From assembly GCA_019118465.1 (NCBI GenBank), contig DWYX01000030.1, positions 1-45,840 on the forward strand: DNA of 45,840 bases, in the 5' to 3' direction. Below are positions 15,847 through 23,286 of this stretch, piece after piece. The stretch's first letter is position 1; the number at the start of each line of letters is the position of its first letter. The translations under genes and the position numbers were made by a program. This DNA comes from Candidatus Limosilactobacillus faecipullorum. GTDB lineage: Bacteria > Bacillota > Bacilli > Lactobacillales > Lactobacillaceae. The notes under the pieces were generated by a model. The model was not told the origin of the DNA and did not search any database. It saw only the letters and a program-made list of their open reading frames with translations.

Positions 15847-16092
15847 TCATGAGTCACTAACTTCGAGTACCGCAACGACATCCCCAGCAGAAACTGGATT
15901 TCCTTCTTCAATGCATTGGGCTTTGAGAACCCCATCAAAATCACTTGGAACTTCGCTAATTACTTTTTCGGATTCAACTTCAAATAAAATGTCGCCTTTT
16001 TTGACTTGGTCACCAACCTGTTTTTCCCAACTACCAAAAAAATAATCGGTTGACTTGGGACTTAATTTAGGCATCTTTAATTCTTTTTCCAT
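15847..16092 (-). CDS. stand-alone lipoyl (E2-type) domain protein
   Basis: The 81-residue protein is a single biotinyl/lipoyl domain: 'KMPKLSPKSTDYFFGSWEKQ', 'GDQVKKGDILFEVESEKV' near residue 38 (Lys of ESEKV is the expected lipoylation site; ETDKA is commoner), and 'GVLKAQCIEEGNPVSAGDVVAVLE'. The start at 16092 follows AGGAG; the frame continues to 16125 without support. No E3-binding or catalytic acyltransferase domain follows; the stop is clean. It is the first gene of an operon with lipA and lplA, so it is a plausible substrate of both. No 2-oxoacid dehydrogenase genes are nearby. Either an E2 relic or a true free carrier. Confidence 0.88.
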   Translation of the reverse strand: MEKELKMPKLSPKSTDYFFGSWEKQVGDQVKKGDILFEVESEKVISEVPSDFDGVLKAQCIEEGNPVSAGDVVAVLEVSDS

Positions 16093-16302
16093 AACTAGCG
16101 CTCCTTTGAATCTCAAAAAAGACAAAACATCATCGTTGGTTCAATTGTAGCACGATTATAAATTTTCGAATTAAATTATTTTATGTAATCTTGGAATAAC
16201 AATTGATTCTCAGCTAATTACATAAAAGCTTTTACCAATTCATATTTTTATAAAAAATCGATAAAGGTATTCTAGTTTAGAGTTTTACCCTAATATTCCA
16301 AA

Positions 16303-16545
16303 ATGCTTTGGGCGAAATAAAGTGATGTTTTAACAAATAGTGACGAGCAACAGTTTTAGCCTTCTAATGTTTAACGGTTACTTGGGAGTTTATTTCTTGC
16401 ATCTCTACCATTGTAATCCGACCACTTAGCTTATTTAATTGCTTAACAATCGTCGGATGTTGCTTTGCAAAATTTGTCTTCATTAAGGGCGCACCTTAAT
16501 AAGGCGGGAAGAATTGCTGATCATCATTTAAATAATACTTTACCT
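16303..16545 (-). pseudogene. C-terminal relic of OpuB/OpuC-type osmoprotectant-binding protein
   Basis: One minus-strand frame reads 'LNDDQQFFPPY', stop, 'GAPLMKTNFAKQHPTIVKQL', 'NKLSGRITMVEMQEINSQVTV', stop, 'KAKTVARHYLLKHHFIS'. This is the last 70 residues of glycine betaine/choline-type binding proteins ('D---FFPPY-GAPL', 'LNKLAGKI', 'EMQ-LNY-V'). It contains in-frame TAA and TAG. The rest of the gene is absent. Confidence 0.75.
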
Positions 16546-16580
16546 ACCCGTTCCCGGCTTTTTGTCAACGAAACCTTCTT

Positions 16581-16868
16581 TTATTCCAATTGAATAACTA
16601 TATTTTTGCCAACCGTCAAATTGGAAAACAACGAACTCGGCTGTAAAACATATCCCGATAAATTAATTTCACTCACTGGCTGATTATCACTGTAAACCTG
16701 ACCTGTCATGGGGATTGTTAACTGATTAATTATCCGGATTAAAGTCGTCTTCCCACTTCTACTTGGCCCAACTAAGACAAAGAGTTCATGGTCTTTGATC
16801 TGGAGGTTTAGCTTTTCCAAAATGACTTGACTCCCAAACTTCATCTCCACATTTCGATATTCAATCAG
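16581..16868 (-). pseudogene. N-terminal relic of an OpuA/OpuBA-like ABC ATPase
   Basis: The frame gives 'IEYRNVEMKFGSQVILEKLN', a Walker A region 'GPSRSGKTTLIRI' (consensus GPSGSGKTT; one Gly is replaced by Arg), then 'GYVLQPSSLFSNLTVGKN' (Q-loop) and stops after about 95 codons. The expected start codon reads CTG at 16868-16866. Signature motif and Walker B are missing. It lies directly before the osmoprotectant-binding relic, so both probably come from one deleted transporter operon. Confidence 0.75.
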
Positions 16869-16950
16869 TGAAAATTCCTTTCAACCGCTAATCTGCATAA
16901 TATTAGTGTTTATAGTAGACTTTTTTCGGAATTAGTTACAATTCAATCCA

Positions 16951-16980
16951 AACTAAAAAGGATGGAAGTCATCCCATCCT
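16951..16980 (-). terminator. terminator of the pyridoxal kinase / ECF pair
   Basis: AGGATGG (16959-16965) pairs with CCATCCT (16974-16980); on the minus strand CTTTTTAG follows. Confidence 0.75.
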
Positions 16981-16987
16981 CGTATCT

Positions 16988-17482
16988 TTATCGTCTTCGA
17001 TTTTGTTTCAATTTTGGAATTAATAGTTGGGCAACAACCACTCCCACTAATCCTTGAAGGAGATTAGTACCAATCCCTAAAATTCCAGCTGTCCAATTAT
17101 AGAGCAACGTGTCAGCGAATAAGTAGCCAACGACCATAACAAGTGCCCCAATTACTAAGCTAAACCATTGACCAAGGTAACGTTTACCAAAGCGCTGATA
17201 TAGCCAGCCTGCTAATAGACCTTCGAGCCCATGCGCAACAAAAGAAAACGGAGCATACTGGGTATAACCAGAGATTAAATCAAGAAAGGCCGTCCCTAAG
17301 CCCCCGATTAATCCGCCGGGTAATGGGCCAAGTAAGGCCCCCGCTACGAAAATACTAGCATCAGAAAGATTAATGTTTCCGTGCGTCCATGGAATTGGCA
17401 ACAGGAAGAAACGCCCGAAAACGATTGTAATTGCTAACAAGATTGCGGCGAGCACCCAATGATATAAATTCTTACTTTTCAA
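16988..17482 (-). CDS. ECF transporter S component, probably vitamin B6
   Basis: The 164-residue integral membrane protein has about six hydrophobic segments and family-typical features: 'LPIPWTHGNINLSDASIFVAGALLGP' near residue 28 (substrate loop), 'GGLIGGLGTAFLDLISGY', and 'FVAHGLEGLLAGWLYQRF', in which the small-residue pattern contacts the ECF T subunit. S components bind a vitamin outside the cell and share one energising ECF module encoded elsewhere. The gene overlaps the pyridoxal-kinase gene by 11 bases, making pyridoxal or pyridoxine the likely substrate (PdxU-like). No ECF A or T genes are in this window. Confidence 0.85.
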   Translation of the reverse strand: MKSKNLYHWVLAAILLAITIVFGRFFLLPIPWTHGNINLSDASIFVAGALLGPLPGGLIGGLGTAFLDLISGYTQYAPFSFVAHGLEGLLAGWLYQRFGKRYLGQWFSLVIGALVMVVGYLFADTLLYNWTAGILGIGTNLLQGLVGVVVAQLLIPKLKQNRRR

Positions 17483-18305
17483 AAGCCAGATCCCCTTTAA
17501 TGATTTTTCCTAATAACGGTTGCAGATTTAAACCGTCTAAACGTTCTTGACTGGATAAGTTTACTGAAGCATTGACTGCGACTGTAACTCCCATCTGGGC
17601 TGCCTTAACTGCCTTACTTAAAGGTAATTTCTGAACTAGGTATCCCAACAAAAGTGCACTAAAAACATCCCCAGTCCCGTAAAAATGACCAGTAACCGGT
17701 GGTGAGCCAAAGAATTCAATTTGTTGATTGGACACAAGTAAAACCCCAATTTCACTATTAACGTGAACTCCAGTAATAACGATTGCTAAGTTTGGATTTT
17801 CCATTAATAGTTTTTGGGCACTATGTACGAGCGTCACTTGACTAGGTTCATCCTTCCAATTTTCACCAACTAAAAATCCTAATTCAGTCCAATTTGGAGT
17901 AATTACGGTTGCTAAGGGTAATAATTGGCGCATTTTTTTAATAACGTTAGCATCAAACGTTGGATACAATTGGCCATCATCCCCCAAAACAGGATCAATT
18001 AAACAAGTGCTTAGATTTAGCCTTGCCAGTTCACCGGGAAGCCATTCTAGATATTGAGATGGTGAATAACCAACCAAAAGGCCATCAAATTTTACTGATA
18101 ATTTTTGCCAATGCGATAAAGTTCGGTGACAGTACTCATCAGTTGACAAAGTAATCGGGGTTCCATACCCCTCACTCTGCGTTGAGAGGATCACTGAAGG
18201 TAACAACGCAGGATGTAATTGCATTGCGTTCAAAAGGGTAATAGCCGCCGCCCCAGAAATAGCATTTAAACTTGCTAAATCTTCAATCACTAAGACTCGC
18301 TTCAA
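17472..18305 (-). CDS. pyridoxal/pyridoxamine kinase-like protein
   Basis: The protein is a ribokinase-fold B6 kinase (about 277 residues). Motifs: 'RVLVIEDLASLNAISGAAAITLL' at the N-terminus, 'DPVLGDDGQLY' near residue 110, 'TPNWTELGFL' and 'GTGDVFSALLLGYL' near residue 210 (anion hole and catalytic Asp). The chosen start is a TTG at 18305, which follows AAAGGG with 8 bases and begins exactly at the first strand as in relatives. ATGs at 18335 and 18353 are possible but lack a ribosome site and lie near a TATTAT box. Substrate phosphorylation traps B6 imported by the adjacent ECF S component. Assignment to pyridoxal rather than another vitamin is by family pattern. Confidence 0.82.
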   Translation of the reverse strand: MKRVLVIEDLASLNAISGAAAITLLNAMQLHPALLPSVILSTQSEGYGTPITLSTDEYCHRTLSHWQKLSVKFDGLLVGYSPSQYLEWLPGELARLNLSTCLIDPVLGDDGQLYPTFDANVIKKMRQLLPLATVITPNWTELGFLVGENWKDEPSQVTLVHSAQKLLMENPNLAIVITGVHVNSEIGVLLVSNQQIEFFGSPPVTGHFYGTGDVFSALLLGYLVQKLPLSKAVKAAQMGVTVAVNASVNLSSQERLDGLNLQPLLGKIIKGDLAFEK

Positions 18306-18530
18306 CTCCTCATCCCTTTCTAATTTTCTTATCATAATATCACAATTAACCATCAGTTATTATCTTTTCTGAAAATTAATCAAGGAATTTATCTAAATCA
18401 AGGACCAAAAAATCATTCAAAGTTTTTTATTTTTGATAGTTTGTTGAATAAGATTAATTCTGCTATTTAGACTAATACTGGCAAAAAGTAGTTTGGTAGC
18501 CGTTTTAAACCCTTCTCTGATGATAAATAA

Positions 18531-18570
18531 AAAAAGGGCTAGAAGCTAATTATTTTGGCTTTTAACCCCT
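18531..18570 (-). terminator. terminator of the butanediol-dehydrogenase-like gene
   Basis: On the minus strand AGGGGTTAAAAGCC can pair with GGCT...AGCCCT-type sequence at 18534-18546, followed by TTTTTTAT. The stem is imperfect. Confidence 0.6.
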
Positions 18571-18594
18571 TAACTATTTTATTGACGTAGTTAA

Positions 18595-19641
18595 TTATTC
18601 ACCACTTAATTTTACTGAAATCTTAGCTTGACTCTTATCAGCGATTAAGGTATCGAAACCTTCAGTAACAATATCATCGAGTTCGATTTCCTTCGTGATA
18701 ATTGGTTCCACATTAATTGCCCGTTGAGCAACTAAGTCAACCGTCTTTTGGAAGGTATCACGAGAGTAAGCAATTGTTGAAGTTACCTTAACCCCAGTGT
18801 TAGTTAACAGCATTGGGTTAAATTCAATTGGGCGAGCAAAGATTGAAACAATAACCATCGTTCCCCGTGCTCGAGTTGATTGAATTGATTGGATAAAGGT
18901 TGGTTGAACCCCAGCAACTTCAAAGGAAACATCAACCCCGTTTGGGACAATTTCATGAATCTTTTCAACAGCGTTAACTTCTCCAGAGTTAATGACGTCT
19001 GTTGCTCCCATTTCAAGCGCCTTTTCAAGCCGGCTTTGGGAAAGGTCAGCAACGATAATCTTCCGGGCCCCAGCCGCCTTAGCAGCCGCAACCACTAAAC
19101 AACCAATTGGACCAGCTCCAAAAACTGCGGTTGTTTCCCCAAACTTAAGGTCCCCTTCTTTAATTGCTTGCACTGCAACCGCCGTTGGTTCAATTGTTGC
19201 AGCGAGTTGCAATGGGAAGTCTTTTGGTAATTCATAGATATTGTGCGCAGGTACGTTAACGTGCGCCGCAAATCCCCCATCACAACTTAGACCAATAAAG
19301 GAATAGCCGTCATAAACATCAACATCATCAGCCCAGCGTTCATGAGTAATCGTTGGGTTAACCGTTACATGGTCGCCAACTTTAACATCGGCAACATTGT
19401 CACCGACTTCTTCAACAACCCCGGCAAATTCGTGACCCATGGTAAGTGGGGCTTCCCCACCAGTTAGTTCATCAACTTTATCAACCGGGATAAAGACTGG
19501 TCCTTCTACATATTCATGGAGGTCAGAACCACAGATCCCGGCCCAAGCAACCTTTACCCGCACTTCATCAGCCTTTAATGGCTTAAGTTCAACATCTTCA
19601 ACGCGAATATCTTTAACACCATGCCATACAGCAGCTTTCAT
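18595..19641 (-). CDS. zinc-type alcohol dehydrogenase, 2,3-butanediol dehydrogenase-like
   Basis: The 348-residue MDR-family enzyme has catalytic zinc ligands in 'GICGSDLHEY' (Cys near residue 37) and 'MGHEFAG' (His-Glu near 70), and the NAD site 'AVFGAGPIGCL' near 172. The four-Cys structural zinc loop is replaced by 'HERWADDVDVYDG', as in (R,R)-butanediol dehydrogenases. The likely reaction is acetoin/2,3-butanediol interconversion, but sorbitol-type or other secondary alcohols cannot be excluded. The start at 19641 follows AGGAGG; the longer frame to 19668 has no support. A perfect cre box lies 65 bases upstream, so CcpA control is likely. Single-gene transcript. Confidence 0.88.
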   Translation of the reverse strand: MKAAVWHGVKDIRVEDVELKPLKADEVRVKVAWAGICGSDLHEYVEGPVFIPVDKVDELTGGEAPLTMGHEFAGVVEEVGDNVADVKVGDHVTVNPTITHERWADDVDVYDGYSFIGLSCDGGFAAHVNVPAHNIYELPKDFPLQLAATIEPTAVAVQAIKEGDLKFGETTAVFGAGPIGCLVVAAAKAAGARKIIVADLSQSRLEKALEMGATDVINSGEVNAVEKIHEIVPNGVDVSFEVAGVQPTFIQSIQSTRARGTMVIVSIFARPIEFNPMLLTNTGVKVTSTIAYSRDTFQKTVDLVAQRAINVEPIITKEIELDDIVTEGFDTLIADKSQAKISVKLSGE

Positions 19642-19705
19642 AATGGTCCCTCCTCGTGTAAATAACAATAATAAAACCTTGTGAAATTATGATATCACAT
19701 CCGTT

Positions 19706-19721
19706 TTGAAAACGCTAACAA
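19706..19721 (-). promoter_or_regulatory. cre box upstream of the butanediol-dehydrogenase-like gene
   Basis: TTGAAAACGCTAACAA matches the catabolite-responsive element consensus WTGNAANCGNWWNCAW at every fixed position. It lies 65 bases upstream of the start, at promoter position, which fits repression by CcpA. Confidence 0.75.
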
Positions 19722-19739
19722 TATATTCCTAGAGGAATT

Positions 19740-19957
19740 TATAAAATTGAACTATCAATCGATCTAAAATATAAAGTTTGTGATTTTTAAATTGTTTTTG
19801 ATATTTAAAACGATTGGGAACCGGTATGTACATTTATAGATATTCATTTTTTCATGGTTTGTAGCCCATTTGTGGCCCAAAATCTTCATCGATAAAGAAC
19901 TACACGGATCAAAAAGTAGCAAGGAAAGGAAGCAGTTAAATAAGAAATTAAAAATAC
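19740..19957. other. intergenic stretch without a recognised gene
   Basis: AT-rich sequence between the cre region and the next terminator. A small inverted repeat TTCCT-AG-AGGAA lies at its edge (19726-19737). No RNA gene or reading frame with a ribosome site was recognised. Confidence 0.5.
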
Positions 19958-20015
19958 AAAGCTGAGAAGAAATCTGTGACCACGTGTCACTGATTTCCCC
20001 CTCAGCTTTTTTGTC
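19958..20015 (-). terminator. terminator of the glcD-like gene
   Basis: AAAGCTGAG (19958-19966) pairs with CTCAGCTTT (20001-20009), with a second internal stem GAAATC-GTGAC/GTCAC-GATTTC. Confidence 0.85.
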
Positions 20016-20034
20016 GTTTTCAATAAATCTTTAA

Positions 20035-21429
20035 TTAGTTGATCTTCCGCTTTGGGTTAAGCAGGTTCATTGGGTCAAACAAGGCCTTGATTTGATGTTG
20101 AACGTAATCAACATCTGGTCCTAATTCAACGTTGTTCCATTGGTTCTTTAACATCCCAACTGCATGTTCACCTGAAATGGTTCCACCAAGATCAAGCGCC
20201 TTTTTAAACATTTGCCGCAAAACTAATTTAACCGCTTCAGGAGTGTCTGTCACATCCTTGGGCCAGGTTACTGTTGGATGCAAATTTCCATCACCTGCAT
20301 GTCCTGCAGTGAAGATCTCAACCTTGTTTTCTTCACCAATCTTTTGAATGTAGGCAACTAATTCTGCCATCTTTGAAGTTGGTACTGCCATATCTTCCAT
20401 TACCGCATTCCGTCCCGTAAAGATTGCCGGGAGCATCGCCTGACGAACCGCAATAATTGCTTCTTGTTCTTTTTTATCCGTCGTTAATTGAACATCACTT
20501 GCCTGATACTTTGTCAAAATTTGCTTAATGATCCGCTCACCCTCGGGAGTAATTGAATCAACCCGCAGAATTAAAGCTGCCCCAGACTTGCTTGAATAGT
20601 CCGTTCCTTTATAGGCATCAATCGCCTTCAAAGTGTTAGCATCCATTGCTTCAAGCATAGCTGGATAAACCCCTGACATCCGTAATTCAGTAGTTGCTTC
20701 GGCTAAAGTTGGCATGTCTTTGAAGAAAGCCAAGCCCATTAATGAATCTCCTAATGGAAGCGGCATTAATTTAACCGTAGCTTCCACAATCACCCCAAGG
20801 GTTCCTTCAGAGCCAACAAACAATTGCGTCAAGTCATAACCAAATGCTTGCTTTGTCGTCTTGCCGCCAAGCTTCAAAACTCGACCGTCAGCTAGGACAA
20901 CCTTTAGCCCAAGGACATTATCCCTAGTTGAACCATAGCGAACTCCACTCAGACCGCCGGCATTTGTAGCTATATTACCACCAATCCCAGACAATGGCTT
21001 GGAAGCTGGATCAGGAGCGTAGAAAAGTCCTTGCTTCCGAGCTGCTTCGTCAAGCTTAGCGTTAATTACCCCTGGCTGAACAACCGCATAAGCGTCAGTT
21101 TGGTTCAATTCCAAGATTTGATTCATCTTTGCAGTTGAAAGAATAATGGCTCCATCAACTGCATCAGCGCCAACAACGGTTGAAGTAAAGCGGTTTTGAG
21201 TCACTACTGGAAGATGGAACTTCCGTGCAGTCGCCATTACTCCTTGAACATCTTCAACTGACTTTGCCTCGACAAAGGCGATCGCTAACCCATGTTGACC
21301 AGGCAAGTTTGCACTATAGGATTGCTTTTCCATCGTATCGTGATCAGTTAAAACTTCGCCATTCGTGACATTATCCTTTAAATATGCCAAAATATCAGTT
21401 TGATCATAAGCTGAAAATTCTATTGCCAT
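20035..21429 (-). CDS. FAD-linked oxidase, GlcD / D-lactate dehydrogenase type
   Basis: The 464-residue protein is a VAO-family flavoprotein. The N-terminal FAD_binding_4 domain includes 'AYAVVQPGVINAKLDE' near 100, 'DPASKPLSGIGGNIATNAGG' near 135 and 'LFVGSEGTLGVI' near 195. The C-terminal FAD-oxidase_C domain has 'TAGHAGDGNLHPTV' near 380 (His-Asp active site) and 'GGTISGEHAVGMLK' near 428. Such proteins oxidise D-lactate, glycolate or D-2-hydroxyglutarate; the sequence does not settle which. The start at 21429 follows AGGAGG; the frame extends to 21546 without support. Single-gene unit upstream of a strong terminator. Together with LutABC the strain may oxidise both lactate isomers, an inference. 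Confidence 0.9.
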   Translation of the reverse strand: MAIEFSAYDQTDILAYLKDNVTNGEVLTDHDTMEKQSYSANLPGQHGLAIAFVEAKSVEDVQGVMATARKFHLPVVTQNRFTSTVVGADAVDGAIILSTAKMNQILELNQTDAYAVVQPGVINAKLDEAARKQGLFYAPDPASKPLSGIGGNIATNAGGLSGVRYGSTRDNVLGLKVVLADGRVLKLGGKTTKQAFGYDLTQLFVGSEGTLGVIVEATVKLMPLPLGDSLMGLAFFKDMPTLAEATTELRMSGVYPAMLEAMDANTLKAIDAYKGTDYSSKSGAALILRVDSITPEGERIIKQILTKYQASDVQLTTDKKEQEAIIAVRQAMLPAIFTGRNAVMEDMAVPTSKMAELVAYIQKIGEENKVEIFTAGHAGDGNLHPTVTWPKDVTDTPEAVKLVLRQMFKKALDLGGTISGEHAVGMLKNQWNNVELGPDVDYVQHQIKALFDPMNLLNPKRKIN

Positions 21430-21523
21430 TAAAATTTCCTCCTTACTTTTTATTAGTATTCGTTTACAAGAACGATTATATATCCATAGTTGTAATAAGT
21501 AAAGTAACAACTGTGGACTCTCA

Positions 21524-21553
21524 ATAAAAAAAGCCCATCTTTGCAAGACAGAC
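21524..21553 (-). terminator. terminator of the IscA-like / msrB operon
   Basis: On the minus strand GTCTGTCTT (21545-21553) pairs with AAGATGGGC (21533-21541) through GC, AU and GU pairs, followed by TTTTTTT. It precedes the glcD-like gene. Confidence 0.75.
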
Positions 21554-21563
21554 CCACCATCAA

Positions 21564-21989
21564 CTAGTTTTCAAACAACTTGGTATATTCGCCATAGCCT
21601 TCCGCGACCAATTGATCTTTAGGAATAAAGCGAAGAGCAGCGGAATTAATGCAGTAACGGAGACCACCCCGATCAAGCGGACCATCCGTAAATACGTGAC
21701 CTAAATGGGAATTGGCTTGAGGACTTCTAACTTCGGTCCTTTCCATTCCAAATGATTGATCACGATGTTCGCTTAACTTAACAATTGGCTTGGTGAAGGC
21801 CGGCCATCCGCAACCTGAATCATACTTATCATGGGAAGAAAAAAGGGGTTCACCACTTACAATGTCGACATAAATCCCTTCTTCAAAGAAGTGGTCATAT
21901 TTCCCAGTAAAGGGTCTTTCAGTAGCTGCATTTTGGGTGACTTCATATTGAATTGGTTCGAGTTCTTTTAAGCGTTCTTCTTTATCCAT
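21564..21989 (-). CDS. msrB: peptide methionine-(R)-S-oxide reductase
   Basis: MsrB reduces the R-epimer of methionine sulfoxide in proteins. The 141-residue length is typical. Signatures are '[12 protein letters not shown]' near residue 59, '[20 protein letters not shown]' near 80 and '[14 protein letters not shown]' near 110 with the catalytic Cys. The two CxxC zinc motifs of many MsrB are absent ('VSGEPLFSS'), as in other lactobacilli. It follows the IscA-like gene by 17 bases and shares its terminator. Catalytic residues are intact. Confidence 0.95.
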   Translation of the reverse strand: MDKEERLKELEPIQYEVTQNAATERPFTGKYDHFFEEGIYVDIVSGEPLFSSHDKYDSGCGWPAFTKPIVKLSEHRDQSFGMERTEVRSPQANSHLGHVFTDGPLDRGGLRYCINSAALRFIPKDQLVAEGYGEYTKLFEN

Positions 21990-22006
21990 TAAATCTTACC
22001 TCCACA

Positions 22007-22399
22007 TTAACAATCATGAGTTGCCGGTGCCAGATGTCCAAATTGCTGATTCGTTAAGTCGACAACTTCAACATTATCACACAAGGTTGCAAGTGGTGAC
22101 TTTAATGGCATTGTAAAGTAGGTTGGCTCAAAGTCTAACTTTATTTTTTCGGCGTATTGAGGCTTTGTGTAACCTTTATAATAGATTTCACCAATATTTG
22201 AAGAGAAATGGGCATCAAAATCAGCTGGTAAAGGTTGCGACCCATCTAGAATGACAAGTTTAAAGTTAACATCCAAAGAGCAATTACCAAGATCAGAAAA
22301 TGGACCAACCCCATCATCAAAATCAAGTACTAATTTTTGACCCGGTTTTAGATACCGGGCTAAACGTTTTTGAGCAGCTGGTGTTACCGTTAATTGCAT
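22007..22399 (-). CDS. iron-sulfur biosynthesis (IscA/HesB-like) family protein
   Basis: This 130-residue protein resembles the FeS_biosyn family of lactobacilli: 'MQLTVTPAAQKRLARYLKPG' at the N-terminus, 'LVLDFDDGVGPFSDLGNCSLDVNF' near residue 24 and 'EIYYKGYTKPQYAEKIKLDF' near 72. The classical C...CxC triad of A-type carriers is not present: single Cys near 39, 106 and 130. Fe-S transfer is therefore unproven. It is first in a two-gene unit with msrB, which points to oxidative-stress context. The ribosome site is AGGG, weaker than its neighbours. Confidence 0.75.
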   Translation of the reverse strand: MQLTVTPAAQKRLARYLKPGQKLVLDFDDGVGPFSDLGNCSLDVNFKLVILDGSQPLPADFDAHFSSNIGEIYYKGYTKPQYAEKIKLDFEPTYFTMPLKSPLATLCDNVEVVDLTNQQFGHLAPATHDC

Positions 22400-22486
22400 T
22401 TAAATCCCTACTTTCTAACTTAATGGCCCTTATTATACGCTTCCCTTACTTTAAGTAATAAAGATCTGCTCAACAATTGATCAAAA

Positions 22487-22517
22487 TAAAAAGCCCGAGT
22501 TTCCCCGAGCCCTTTAC
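22487..22517 (-). terminator. terminator of lrgAB
   Basis: On the minus strand AGGGCTCGGG, loop GAAA, CTCGGGCTTTTT forms a GU-rich stem followed by T. Confidence 0.75.
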
Positions 22518-22551
22518 TAACAATAATTTGATTTCTAAACCAAAGTTTATT

Positions 22552-23283
22552 TTAGTGCATGAATAGGTTAGAGTATACAGGCACCAAGATGTCCATTACC
22601 AAGGCAATGATAACAACGGCAACTGAAGCCATAGCCCCTTGGATAGAACCAAGTTGAACAGCCTTAGCAGAACCAACCGTGTGTCCGGCAGACCCAAGAC
22701 CTAAACCAGTACCAACCTTTGGAATTTGCTTAAGGCGAAGAACCTTAAGCAAGAATTCAGCCAAGGCGTAAATTACAACAGCGTTCAAGATACATGCCAT
22801 CGCAGTAACGGCAGGGTTACCACCGATACCAGCAGCAATTGGCATCGCAACGGCAGTCGTTGCAGCTTGTGGCAACATAGCGGCCGTTGAAGTTGCGGAA
22901 AGGCCGAACAGCTTTGATACCATGTGGATCCCGAAGAGGGAAATGAAACCACCAACAAACAATGCGATAATGCAGTCAAGCCAGTACTTCTTGAAGACGT
23001 CATTCCGACGGTAAAGCGGAATAGCGAAGGCCATCGTAGCTGGGTTTAAGAACCAGAAGATGATGTCACCACCTGGCTTGTAGTAAGTCAAGTAGATCTT
23101 AGCAGTCGTGGTACCAGCAATCTTTGCCCAGCACATCAAGATTAAGATCCCAAGGACCATCCCAACAAGTAAAGGCGTGAAAAGGAAGAAACCATTTGTC
23201 TTGTCAAACAGCCACATCCCAATCAAGTAAACAATAAGGGAAATGAAAATCCCAGTAAATGGTAAAGCTAATGCAGCAGCCAT
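22552..23283 (-). CDS. lrgB: LrgB-family membrane protein
   Basis: LrgB works with LrgA in a pyruvate-linked membrane system, described variously as antiholin and as pyruvate transporter. The 243-residue protein is almost entirely hydrophobic, with eight or nine segments and the family blocks 'YYKPGGDIIFWFLNPATMAFAIPLY' near residue 68, 'MLPQAATTAVAMPIAAGIGG' near 135 and 'GLGLGSAGHTVGSAKAVQLG' near 198. It starts 3 bases after lrgA, with GAGGAGG inside the end of lrgA. The upstream LytSR genes are the likely regulators. Confidence 0.95.
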   Translation of the reverse strand: MAAALALPFTGIFISLIVYLIGMWLFDKTNGFFLFTPLLVGMVLGILILMCWAKIAGTTTAKIYLTYYKPGGDIIFWFLNPATMAFAIPLYRRNDVFKKYWLDCIIALFVGGFISLFGIHMVSKLFGLSATSTAAMLPQAATTAVAMPIAAGIGGNPAVTAMACILNAVVIYALAEFLLKVLRLKQIPKVGTGLGLGSAGHTVGSAKAVQLGSIQGAMASVAVVIIALVMDILVPVYSNLFMH

Positions 23284-23286
23284 GAT

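Noticed and set aside
18306-18360. Earlier ATG starts for the pyridoxal-kinase-like gene
   Set aside because: No ribosome site; TATTAT promoter-like sequence overlaps the region, and relatives begin at the first beta strand, where the TTG lies.
19230-19420. Loss of structural zinc in the alcohol dehydrogenase as a lesion
   Set aside because: Butanediol-dehydrogenase-type enzymes commonly lack this four-Cys loop.
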